Source of the DNA: Candidatus Opimibacter skivensis
Lineage (GTDB): Bacteria; Bacteroidota; Bacteroidia; Chitinophagales; Saprospiraceae
Direction: 5' to 3'
Length of the DNA stretch: 64,000 nucleotides
Assembly: GCA_016722045.1 (NCBI GenBank)
Contig: JADKGY010000008.1
Location: forward strand, 186,001 to 250,000
A program made the position numbers and the translations under genes. This document shows, in pieces, positions 51,688 to 59,927 of this stretch. Under the pieces are notes generated by a model, which worked only from the letters and a program-made list of their open reading frames with translations, was not told the DNA's origin and did not search any database. Position 1 is the stretch's first letter. Each line of letters opens with the position of its first letter.

Positions 51688-51841
51688 TTTCAATTCCTTT
51701 TAATGCTAAGAAATGTCAATAATATATTGCAATATGTAAAGAGGGATATTCCCGGGAAGAAATGTAGGAGTGAGGCTAACAGGAAGAAAGATACAAGAAA
51801 AATTAATTAAGTTGCCTAAGGACCGGTTCAGTCAAAAATAT

Positions 51842-52750
51842 TTAATGAAAGAAAGACCATAGCCTGCCCATTCCGCTGAATTTTCGGACCTGAAGGTAAG
51901 GCTCTGGTATAGCACCAAATGATTGGAAGAAATTGGCTATGCCAGGATGCATACTGCCTTCAAAATCGAACGAATGGCCTCTAAGGTGAGCCTCATTGAT
52001 CACATGATCCAGGAGCAGCGCGTGGGCAGAGGCTCCTCCTTCATCACCGTTACGTCCCCCCGTCAGGTAATAGGTTGTATGTGTATCCCAGCCTGTCAAA
52101 ATACCCGCAATAACCTCCCCCTGATGAATAGCCAGATTAATGACACCCGCCCCGTTCTTTTTCAAAGCGTCTACTGCTGCTGGTACGATTTGATCAATCC
52201 ATACAGGAGGTTTCAACTTACGGTTGCGATAGGAAGACGAACATAGATTAACAAAAGTTTGAACATCATCTGAGATGACGATTGTATAATTTTTTTCTGC
52301 TTCTCTCAGATTGCGTCGAAGCCCTTCATTGTAGTTTAATCTGAGTTGCTCTTTCAACGCATGATACGGTATGACATAGCTGTATTTATAATTGACATGA
52401 TAAGCCGATGAAGGTAAAATTGGGTTTTCACCTGACTTCATCGTGAGATCAAGAATGGAACACGGAGGTAATGATTTTAAAAAATCATCAATTGAAAAAT
52501 CCTGTGCGTCCTCCTTTGTAAGAACAGGTATCCATTGGGTCATTGGCGGCGTGATCAATGCCGATAGACCGCGTATTTGAGTTTTGAAAAATGGAATAAA
52601 GGCCGTTGTCAGATTACTTTTATTGATTAACCGGATGGCATCCCATTTATCTAAGCCACATACAGCATCTAACCACCAGGGAGCAGCGTATAAGTCCGGA
52701 TGCGCACATTCAGAATACAAATCAATATATAATTTGGAAGAAGTGGCCAT
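51842..52750 (-). CDS. GNAT/FemAB-like acyltransferase
   Basis: 302 residues. The layout suggests a FemAB-type tandem GNAT protein: LYSECAHPDLYAAPWWLDAV at the start, a middle LRLNYNEGLRRNLREAEKNY and a C-terminal GVINLAIHQGEVIAGILTGW, TTYYLTGGRNGDEGGASAHA, LLLDHVINEAHLRGHSFDFE, GSMHPGIANFFQSFGA, typical of peptidoglycan-bridge or wax ester-like acyltransferases. Acceptor unknown. A hairpin 15 bp upstream separates it from the sugar dehydrogenase gene. Confidence 0.75.
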   Translation of the reverse strand: MATSSKLYIDLYSECAHPDLYAAPWWLDAVCGLDKWDAIRLINKSNLTTAFIPFFKTQIRGLSALITPPMTQWIPVLTKEDAQDFSIDDFLKSLPPCSILDLTMKSGENPILPSSAYHVNYKYSYVIPYHALKEQLRLNYNEGLRRNLREAEKNYTIVISDDVQTFVNLCSSSYRNRKLKPPVWIDQIVPAAVDALKKNGAGVINLAIHQGEVIAGILTGWDTHTTYYLTGGRNGDEGGASAHALLLDHVINEAHLRGHSFDFEGSMHPGIANFFQSFGAIPEPYLQVRKFSGMGRLWSFFH

Positions 52751-52764
52751 CGTGAGGACAATAT

Positions 52765-52809
52765 AAAATAATGTTGACCGTAGATTGAATCTACGGCCAA
52801 CATTATTTT
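52765..52809. repeat. 21-bp-stem hairpin with the CGTAG-NN-TGN motif
   Basis: Arms 52765-52785 and 52789-52809 pair with one mismatch around a TGA loop. The central CGTAGATTGAATCTACG (52779-52795) has the same form as hairpin 1 of the two-hairpin element: CGTAG, two bases, TGN, two complementary bases, CTACG. It lies 20 bp after the stop of the sugar dehydrogenase gene and can end its transcript. Confidence 0.88.
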
Positions 52810-52829
52810 AATAGTAATTATAATCGCTG

Positions 52830-54545
52830 TTAATTAGGTTTAGAAGGAGAGGCTACAATCCGGTCAGACCATATTCCTTCGCTCCCCCGGATTACAATGA
52901 AATAACAACCGGGCATTCCGGGTGATGGCAATTCAAACAATGGGCCGGTTGATGTTTGTTTGCTGTACACAATTCTTCCTTGCAGGTCATAAAGAATCAG
53001 ATCACTATTCTGCCAGTTTTCCGGAACACTGATTCTCCATCGGTTATGGTTGAAATCATACGTGAGTTCAGGTTTTGATTTCGAATCAGGAAGAATATGT
53101 GCCACCGGAGAATATTCAGTTGAACCATCGTCAAGATGAGCAGCAATTCTGTAATAACTTCCGGATGAAGTTATAAAAGGATCGATATAGTGATAATTGA
53201 TTTCATCAGGGTCTGGTGCTACTTCAGCTACATTGACATATTGATTAAAATCCGCAAAATAAGATCGCTGAACCTGAAAAAGATTTATTCCAAAAACAGC
53301 GTCAAGTGTCCATTCTATTTTATTACCCTGGTGAGATGGAGTGGCCTTAATCTTTGTCCAGCCAACATCAAGCGTTCCCGTCGCACTGATCGAGTATACG
53401 GAACCTCCATAACTCAATGCATATAGTTCACCATTATCAGCTTCACCGAAGGACTCTACTGCACTTATTCCCGTATTGGTCTGAAGGATAAAACTGAAGA
53501 CAGGAGGATTACCGTAGCCTGTCTGTTTGAGCGTCCAGACATTATTACTACCATAATCTGCAAAAACATAATAACCATACAACACGGGATACATCGCTCC
53601 TCTGTACACAAATCCACCTGTCATAGAGCTCCCGTCACCGGTATTGCATGGAGGGTCGCAGGTGTGGGGATATTCAAAAATAGGATAGGTGAATGCACTT
53701 TCGCCGGGACAGCCTGCACTCTCATAGACATGATTTCCTTCTCTGCAATCCCAGCCAAAATTCATACCTCCGGGGGTTCCTGCATATACAAAATCCACTT
53801 CTTCCCATAAATCCTGGCCTACATCACCAATCCAGAAATCACCGGTGACACCATCAAAAGATATGCGCCAGGGATTTCGCATCCCATAAGCCCATACAGC
53901 ATCATTACCGGCCACACCCACAAATGGGTTATCCGGTGGATAAGCAAAATAGGGCGGGACACTTACATTGATATCGATCCGCAATATTTTAGCCAGCAAC
54001 GTATTTATGTTTTGCCCATTTTCGCCAGGATCACCACCACCTCCGCCATCACCCATTCCGATGTACAGATATCCATCAGGGCCAAAAGCAAGATCTCCTG
54101 CTTTGTGATTACTTTGAATACCGGCCTGAGTGATTAATATCTTCTGAGACGTTTCGACCAGGTCATTAGGATCATTTGGATTAAGCGTAAATCTGCAAAT
54201 CTGCGTAATGACGGTTCCCTTTTTTACATAATTGACAAATACGTAAGGACTGTCAGGATATGATGGATGGAAAGCGATTCCAAGCAATCCGCGTTCACCA
54301 TTGGTTTCAACAGAATCCCGTATGTCAAGAAAAAATCCGGGCTGAACAATGTTATTCACAATAATGCGAACATCACCTCTTTTCTCAACAACAAATAATC
54401 GGCCTGACCCATCACCGGCTCCCGTGATATCTACCGGATTAAACAATACCCCAGGCTGAATCACTGTGTTAAAAACAACAGTGGGCTGTGTAAAAGACTT
54501 CGAGGTAAGGAGAAGAAAAACGGATAGTAGAAGAATCCTCATCAT
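52830..54545 (-). CDS. PQQ-type sugar dehydrogenase-like protein with T9SS domain
   Basis: 571 residues. Signal peptide (ILLLSVFLLLTSKSFTQP), a glucose/sorbosone dehydrogenase propeller (about 25-400: DITGAGDGSGRLFVVEKRGD, GLLGIAFHPSYPDSPYVFVN, GDLAFGPDGYLYIGMGDGGG, AYGMRNPWRISFDG, DVGQDLWEEVDFV), then a fibronectin-like spacer and a type A sorting domain (WQNSDLILYDLQGRIVYSKQ...GCYFIVIRG). These soluble dehydrogenases use PQQ and Ca; whether this one has a cofactor cannot be told. Secreted via T9SS. Confidence 0.87.
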   Translation of the reverse strand: MMRILLLSVFLLLTSKSFTQPTVVFNTVIQPGVLFNPVDITGAGDGSGRLFVVEKRGDVRIIVNNIVQPGFFLDIRDSVETNGERGLLGIAFHPSYPDSPYVFVNYVKKGTVITQICRFTLNPNDPNDLVETSQKILITQAGIQSNHKAGDLAFGPDGYLYIGMGDGGGGGDPGENGQNINTLLAKILRIDINVSVPPYFAYPPDNPFVGVAGNDAVWAYGMRNPWRISFDGVTGDFWIGDVGQDLWEEVDFVYAGTPGGMNFGWDCREGNHVYESAGCPGESAFTYPIFEYPHTCDPPCNTGDGSSMTGGFVYRGAMYPVLYGYYVFADYGSNNVWTLKQTGYGNPPVFSFILQTNTGISAVESFGEADNGELYALSYGGSVYSISATGTLDVGWTKIKATPSHQGNKIEWTLDAVFGINLFQVQRSYFADFNQYVNVAEVAPDPDEINYHYIDPFITSSGSYYRIAAHLDDGSTEYSPVAHILPDSKSKPELTYDFNHNRWRISVPENWQNSDLILYDLQGRIVYSKQTSTGPLFELPSPGMPGCYFIVIRGSEGIWSDRIVASPSKPN

Positions 54546-54653
54546 GTCAATGATTTTAGTGTAAGTAAGCAGTTTTAATTAAATTAAAGAGGAAGACAGG
54601 AGGAATGCAACGTCACTAAGTTAAGGCCTCTGCCTGAATTTTTCTGTACTCAA

Positions 54654-55157
54654 TTATCTGGCCAGTTTCCTCAAGCCCATGCGTACAACAAAAAACCCTG
54701 CAAGAAGGATTAAAATGACTACATAAAAGGGCATAAAAGTGATCGAATAAATCTGAGTTTTATCAATGATCCACAACAGGCATATCAGCGTTGCAAGGAT
54801 CAGAATCAGCCCGGATATTTTATCAAAACCCGGAATCAGGTCAAGATTCACCTGCCTCCGGATGATCAGAACTGTTGCCGCCATGGAGAGCACCGGCAAT
54901 ACCTGGGTGAATAGATTCATATCCAGTATCGATCTTCGCTCAAATAGAAAAAAGTAAATGCTCAAGGTAACTGCAAAAATGCCGGGCAGTGAAACGAGGT
55001 AAATCAGAGTAGAATACAGATATTTCCAGGGCGATAAATGTCCCTCACCTCCGCTGAATACACCAGCCAGCAAAGCAATCAAAGGCACACCTACAAAGTA
55101 GATAAGTAAAAGAGCCGGATGCAATGCCGTCCATTGGAAAAACTCACCAAGGGTCAT
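54654..55157 (-). CDS. Integral membrane protein of unknown function
   Basis: 167 residues with about five membrane helices (HPALLLIYFVGVPLIALLAG, YLYSTLIYLVSLPGIFAVTL, VLPVLSMAATVLIIRR, ISGLILILATLICLLWIID, FMPFYVVILILLAGFFVVRM). No family recognised. It is divergent from the pyrophosphatase gene (200-bp gap). Confidence 0.75.
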   Translation of the reverse strand: MTLGEFFQWTALHPALLLIYFVGVPLIALLAGVFSGGEGHLSPWKYLYSTLIYLVSLPGIFAVTLSIYFFLFERRSILDMNLFTQVLPVLSMAATVLIIRRQVNLDLIPGFDKISGLILILATLICLLWIIDKTQIYSITFMPFYVVILILLAGFFVVRMGLRKLAR

Positions 55158-55312
55158 AGGTTAAATTTTATTTATCACAAGGTATTAATTATGTATCAGC
55201 CTGAAATGAAATGCAATATACATTCATGAGCGTCTAAAATCTTTCCCGTTGTACCCGCTTTCTGCGCGATAAGGGTTCTTATGGACCACGAATATATTTA
55301 GGGTTCTTTGTT

Positions 55313-55320
55313 TATCTTTG
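55313..55320 (+). promoter_or_regulatory. Candidate -7 box of the pyrophosphatase gene
   Basis: TATCTTTG matches TAnnTTTG, 40 bp before the ATG at 55361; the preceding sequence is A/T-rich but no clear TTTG -33 box is present. Confidence 0.45.
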
Positions 55321-55360
55321 CACCCCTTTTTTAAGGCAAACAACTGAACGAAATATAACT

Positions 55361-57775
55361 ATGGATAAGCTGATATATCTGGTTCCTGTAATGGGCGCGA
55401 TAGGATTGATCTACACTTTTATCAAATTTAATTGGGTAGCAAGACAGGATGCAGGCAATGATCGAATGAAAGAGATAAGCAATTATATAGCCGAAGGCGC
55501 TATGGCTTTTCTCAGAGCAGAATGGAAGATCCTCGGCTATTTTGTGGTCCTCGTCGGAATTTTACTGGCCGTTATGGCTTCTGCCAATCCCCACAGCCAT
55601 TGGAGCATATCCATAGCTTTTGTCATGGGAGCCGTGTTAAGTGCCACAGCAGGTTACATCGGAATGAAAGTAGCCACCAAAGCTAATGTTCGCACTTCTC
55701 AGGCCGCTCGCACAAGTTTAAGCAGAGCTCTCAAAGTCTCTTTTACGGGTGGATCTGTCATGGGTATGGGTGTAGCCGGTCTCGCTGTTATGGGTTTGGG
55801 TGGCCTTTTTATCATCCTCAAACAAATATTTGCAGATGGCATGCCCGTCAATGGTCCTGAAATGCTCAAAGCCATTGAAGTTCTCACAGGATTTTCACTT
55901 GGCGCAGAAAGCATCGCCTTATTTGCTCGTGTTGGAGGAGGTATATACACAAAAGCAGCCGACGTCGGTGCAGATCTTGTAGGTAAAGTAGAAGCCGGAA
56001 TTCCGGAAGATGATCCTCGCAATCCGGCTACGATCGCTGATAATGTGGGCGACAATGTAGGTGACGTGGCTGGTATGGGTGCTGATTTATTTGGCTCTTA
56101 CGTTGCCACAGTTCTCGCTACTATAGTACTTGGCCAGCAAACCATAGTGACTGGTGATGACGGTCTTGGCGGACTTTCGCCAATTCTTTTGCCAATGTTG
56201 ATTGCAGGTGTGGGAATCTTATTTTCCATTATCGCCACCATGTTTGTGAAAATAAGCGAGACAGCCGAATTAAGTACATCCACTGTTCAGAAAGCGCTCA
56301 ACATGGGCAACTGGGGTTCAATTATTCTTACAGGATTAGCCTCTGCCGCATTAGTTTATTATATCCTTCCTGAAAACATGGAGCTACGCGGTCATGCATT
56401 TACAAAATGGGGCGTATTAGGTGCCATCATTGTAGGTCTTGTGGTCGGAACACTCATCAGCATGATTACTGAGTACTATACGGCGATGAATAAAAAACCG
56501 GTAAGATTTATCATTCAACAATCTTCAACGGGCCATGCTACAAATATCATTGGAGGTCTTTCTGTGGGTATGGAAAGCACTTTCCTTCCCGTTATGGTTT
56601 TAGCAGCAGGCATCTGGGGTAGTTATATGTGCGCCGGATTATATGGAGTTGCGATTGCAGCAGCAGGCATGATGGCCACGACGGCAATGCAACTAGCCAT
56701 CGATGCATTCGGTCCTATTGCTGATAATGCAGGAGGAATTGCAGAGATGAGTGAGCTTCCTGCCGATGTACGCGAGAAAACGGATATTCTGGATGCTGTA
56801 GGTAATACGACTGCCGCTACCGGAAAAGGATTTGCTATCGCATCAGCAGCGCTGACTTCATTAGCACTCTTCGCTGCTTTTGTCGGTGTTGCAGGTATAC
56901 ATGGAATTGATATTTATAAAGCAGATGTTCTGGCATGCTTGTTTATTGGAGGCATGGTTCCGTTTTTATTTTCATCCTTAGCGATCAGAGCAGTAGGTGA
57001 AGCTGCGATGGCCATGGTTGAAGAAGTTCGTCGCCAGTTTCGCGAGATCCCCGGTATCATGGAAGGAACAGGAAAGCCAGAATACGATAAATGCGTAGCT
57101 ATTTCAACAAAAGCTTCTATCCGCAAAATGATGTTGCCGGGCGCCATTGCCATCAGTTCACCTGTTATTATTGGTTTCGTTGGAGGAGCAGAAGCACTGG
57201 GAGGATTTCTTGCAGGAGCCACAGTCAGTGGTGTTCTAATGGGATTATTTCAGAATAATGCCGGCGGTGCGTGGGACAATGCAAAAAAGAGTTTTGAAAA
57301 AGGTGTCAGCATCAATGGTGTGATGTATTACAAAAAAAGCGAACCGCACAAAGCGTCAGTTACTGGTGATACAGTTGGTGATCCGTTCAAAGACACATCT
57401 GGTCCTTCTATGAATATTCTTATCAAACTGATGTCTATCGTATCTCTTGTCATAGCACCATCTTTAGCTATAATCGGTAACCACGGAATGGAAAATTCAA
57501 TAGGGCAAAATCTTCCGACTCAAAGCAATATTTCAACAGGTGATAAGTCAGTTTCGGGAGGTATTAAAACAGTAGTCAGTACAGACTATAAGAATCTTGT
57601 AGCAGCACTTGAAAAAGATGGATTTTTTAATGCTGAAACGAGTTCTATTGTGGTCCAAAATGGTCAGATCCTGGTGGATGGTCAGGCAATTGACCAGGTT
57701 CACACGGACAAGTACTTGCCTCTATTAAATGGCGAAACTGATTTAAATCTTCGGTTTAATTCAAAAAAAGAATAG
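55361..57775 (+). CDS. hppA: Membrane-bound pyrophosphatase (cation-translocating)
   Basis: 804 residues with about 16 membrane helices. Catalytic and pyrophosphate-binding motifs: DVGADLVGKVEAGIPEDDPR, NPATIADNVGDNVGDVAGMG, and the K+-related GNTTAATGKGFA, in which Ala in the GNTT(A/K) position indicates the K+-dependent class. It hydrolyses pyrophosphate and pumps Na+ or H+; the ion is not decided here. Odd: a ~75-residue soluble C-terminal tail (SVSGGIKTVVSTDYKNLVAA onward) beyond the usual end, with no known function. The promoter box is 40 bp upstream. Confidence 0.94.
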   Translation: MDKLIYLVPVMGAIGLIYTFIKFNWVARQDAGNDRMKEISNYIAEGAMAFLRAEWKILGYFVVLVGILLAVMASANPHSHWSISIAFVMGAVLSATAGYIGMKVATKANVRTSQAARTSLSRALKVSFTGGSVMGMGVAGLAVMGLGGLFIILKQIFADGMPVNGPEMLKAIEVLTGFSLGAESIALFARVGGGIYTKAADVGADLVGKVEAGIPEDDPRNPATIADNVGDNVGDVAGMGADLFGSYVATVLATIVLGQQTIVTGDDGLGGLSPILLPMLIAGVGILFSIIATMFVKISETAELSTSTVQKALNMGNWGSIILTGLASAALVYYILPENMELRGHAFTKWGVLGAIIVGLVVGTLISMITEYYTAMNKKPVRFIIQQSSTGHATNIIGGLSVGMESTFLPVMVLAAGIWGSYMCAGLYGVAIAAAGMMATTAMQLAIDAFGPIADNAGGIAEMSELPADVREKTDILDAVGNTTAATGKGFAIASAALTSLALFAAFVGVAGIHGIDIYKADVLACLFIGGMVPFLFSSLAIRAVGEAAMAMVEEVRRQFREIPGIMEGTGKPEYDKCVAISTKASIRKMMLPGAIAISSPVIIGFVGGAEALGGFLAGATVSGVLMGLFQNNAGGAWDNAKKSFEKGVSINGVMYYKKSEPHKASVTGDTVGDPFKDTSGPSMNILIKLMSIVSLVIAPSLAIIGNHGMENSIGQNLPTQSNISTGDKSVSGGIKTVVSTDYKNLVAALEKDGFFNAETSSIVVQNGQILVDGQAIDQVHTDKYLPLLNGETDLNLRFNSKKE

Positions 57776-57885
57776 TAGGCATCAGGCTGGTTCTCAGCAG
57801 ACTTACATATATACATAGCTTATTTTTTATATATTTTCTTGATTTCATTGAACTTCAGGCGATTAAGTTCGTTTATAAGGCTGTA

Positions 57886-58266
57886 ATGAAGTCCCATATC
57901 ATATCCGGCATATTTATGCTTTGCTTCTTCCTGTGCCAAAAGGCAAAGGCTCAGGAACAGGGAGTAGCAAGTTATTATGCTGATAGTTTCAATGGCCAGA
58001 TGATGGCTAATGGAGCTGTGTATGATCCCGACGAACTTACTTGTGCCCACCCCACGGCTCCTTTGGGCAGTATAATGAAGATAGCCCGGAAGGATAATCC
58101 TGACCAATCAGTTATTGTCAGGGTTGTTGATCGGGGACCCTATGTGAAAGGACGCATTGTCGATCTGTCAAAACGTGCAGCCAAAGAACTTGGAATATTG
58201 CACATGGGTATCGCAGATGTGGTGGTAGGCCTTATTAAAAGCCCCGGGGTAATAATTTGCCCCTAA
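57886..58266 (+). CDS. RlpA-like double-psi beta-barrel protein
   Basis: 126 residues. Signal peptide (FMLCFFLCQKAKAQ), then the RlpA/DPBB domain: GVASYYADSFNGQMMANGAV, LTCAHPTAPLGSIMKIAR, VIVRVVDRGPYVKGRIVDLS (catalytic Asp of the DRGP motif), AAKELGILHMGIADVVVG. RlpA is a lytic transglycosylase at the septum in other bacteria. No SPOR domain is present. Likely periplasmic. Follows hppA by 110 bp and has its own terminator. Confidence 0.88.
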   Translation: MKSHIISGIFMLCFFLCQKAKAQEQGVASYYADSFNGQMMANGAVYDPDELTCAHPTAPLGSIMKIARKDNPDQSVIVRVVDRGPYVKGRIVDLSKRAAKELGILHMGIADVVVGLIKSPGVIICP

Positions 58267-58297
58267 ATCAAATCCTCAATATTTTAATTTGATTTTT

Positions 58298-58326
58298 CAT
58301 TCAGCATCACTGAATGACTTTTTATT
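58298..58326 (+). terminator. Intrinsic terminator of the rlpA-like gene
   Basis: CATTCAG (58298-58304) and CTGAATG (58310-58316) form a perfect 7-bp stem around CATCA, followed by a T-run (58319-58326). Confidence 0.75.
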
Positions 58327-58337
58327 TTGTGGCAAAA

Positions 58338-58372
58338 GTGAGTAGGGAATAGGGATTAGTGAATAGTGAGTT
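58338..58372. repeat. Heptamer array (GKGARTA) upstream of the sucB 3' end
   Basis: Five units GTGAGTA, GGGAATA, GGGATTA, GTGAATA, GTGAGTT, then a T-run. It lies between the terminator of the RlpA-like gene and the array at the sucB stop. Confidence 0.8.
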
Positions 58373-58419
58373 TTTTTGAATAGTTTCTTTATCTGTAAGG
58401 AAAAAATAAAAAAACTGCA

Positions 58420-58475
58420 TGCTAAATGCTCTCTACTCTATGCCCTCTGCTCTTCGCTCTCTGCTCTTCGCTAAA
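58420..58475. repeat. Heptamer array at the sucB stop codon
   Basis: Eight 7-bp units: TGCTAAA, TGCTCTC, TACTCTA, TGCCCTC, TGCTCTT, CGCTCTC, TGCTCTT, CGCTAAA. The sucB stop codon (58471-58473) is inside the last unit. Degenerate but strictly 7-bp phased. Confidence 0.85.
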
Positions 58476-59730
58476 TACCGAGAATCAACTTCGTCGGATC
58501 TTCAAGCAATTCTTTCACCCGCACGAGAAATGTAACACTCGTACTTCCATCGATCACCCGATGATCATAAGATAAAGCAAGATACATCATCGGGCGTATC
58601 ACGATCTGCCCATTGATGACAACAGGTCTATCTTGAATATTATGCATACCCAGAATTGCAGACTGAGGTTCATTGATGATAGGCGTACTTAGCAGAGAAC
58701 CAAATACACCTCCATTTGTGATGGTAAATGTTCCACCTGACATTTCTTCTAATGTCAGTTTTCCTGCACGCGCTTTATCTGCGAGTTCCTTTATTTTTAT
58801 TTCAATTTCATCGAATCGCAATGATTCCACATTATGTATCGGAGGTACGACCAGTCCATTGGGTGTAGAGATAGCAATCGAAATATCAACATAATCATGA
58901 TAAACTAAATCCTCACCATCAATGAAAGCATTGACATCCGGTTTTTCTAAAAGGGCCTGCGCACATGCTTTTGCAAAGATTGACATGAAGCCAAGCTTGA
59001 TGCCGTATTTAGCTACGAACTGATCCTGGTATTTTTTCCGCATCTCCATGATACCTGTCATGTCTACCTCATTGAAGGTGGTGAGCATGGCTGTATTGTT
59101 CTTTGCGGAAACTAACCGGCGTGCGATAGTCCGTCGCATTCTCGACATTTTTTCTCTTTGTTCCTCACGTTGGAATGCAGCGTGAACCTTTGTTGGAACG
59201 AATGTTTTCTCTTCAGCAACAGGTTGTGAAACTTTTTCTTCTTTTAATTTTCCGGAACTTGCCTGCATCGCATCCGATTTTGTAATGCGGCCTTCTTTAC
59301 CTGTTCCCTCAACATTTGCTGGATCAACATCTTTTTCACGCATGATCTTAGAAGCGGATGGAGATGCTATTTTTTCCTGAGGAGTTGAAGATGATTTTTG
59401 CAAGGGATTTTCTTTGGCAGTTTCTTTTGCCTCAGATATAGATTCTGATTTTTCTTTTGTAGCCGGAGGAGCCTCTGTTATAGAAGCTTTCACACTAGTA
59501 TCTATTTTTGCAACAAGTGCGCCGATCTTAAGATCATCTCCTTCCTTTGCCACATGAATGAGCTTTCCTTCAGCCTCAGCAGGGAATTCAAGAGTTGCTT
59601 TATCGGATTCAAACTCGCATATTGGTTCATCCAGTTTGACAGAGCTTCCATCAGGCTTCAACCACGATGACAATGTGACTTCATTGATCGACTCGCCGAT
59701 CACAGGCACTTTCATTTCTACGACACTCAT
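58471..59730 (-). CDS. sucB: 2-oxoglutarate dehydrogenase E2 (dihydrolipoyl succinyltransferase)
   Basis: 419 residues. Domains: lipoyl (1-80; EFESDKATLEF with the lipoylated Lys), an Ala/Lys/Glu-rich linker, peripheral subunit-binding (about 125-160; SPSASKIMREKDVDPANVEG), and catalytic acyltransferase (about 195-419; RRTIARRLVSAKNNTAMLTT, TFTITNGGVFGSLLSTPIIN and YDHRVIDGSTSV with the catalytic His). It completes the conversion of 2-oxoglutarate to succinyl-CoA. E1 is not in the window. The gene end lies in a heptamer array. Confidence 0.95.
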   Translation of the reverse strand: MSVVEMKVPVIGESINEVTLSSWLKPDGSSVKLDEPICEFESDKATLEFPAEAEGKLIHVAKEGDDLKIGALVAKIDTSVKASITEAPPATKEKSESISEAKETAKENPLQKSSSTPQEKIASPSASKIMREKDVDPANVEGTGKEGRITKSDAMQASSGKLKEEKVSQPVAEEKTFVPTKVHAAFQREEQREKMSRMRRTIARRLVSAKNNTAMLTTFNEVDMTGIMEMRKKYQDQFVAKYGIKLGFMSIFAKACAQALLEKPDVNAFIDGEDLVYHDYVDISIAISTPNGLVVPPIHNVESLRFDEIEIKIKELADKARAGKLTLEEMSGGTFTITNGGVFGSLLSTPIINEPQSAILGMHNIQDRPVVINGQIVIRPMMYLALSYDHRVIDGSTSVTFLVRVKELLEDPTKLILGI

Positions 59731-59927
59731 ATTTCTTTTTCGCTTGAAAAGGTAAAATTAGGGTATTTATATCATCACCCTGACAGTATGTGCTGACGGA
59801 CCCTAAATGAAACAATCCAAAATTTTTCAATTTTAATTAATCGTATTTGCAATTTGGCATACAAAACCCTTTGGCTACTATTGTTGTGGGAACCCTATCT
59901 TTAATTGGCAGTCAAATTTTTACACGT

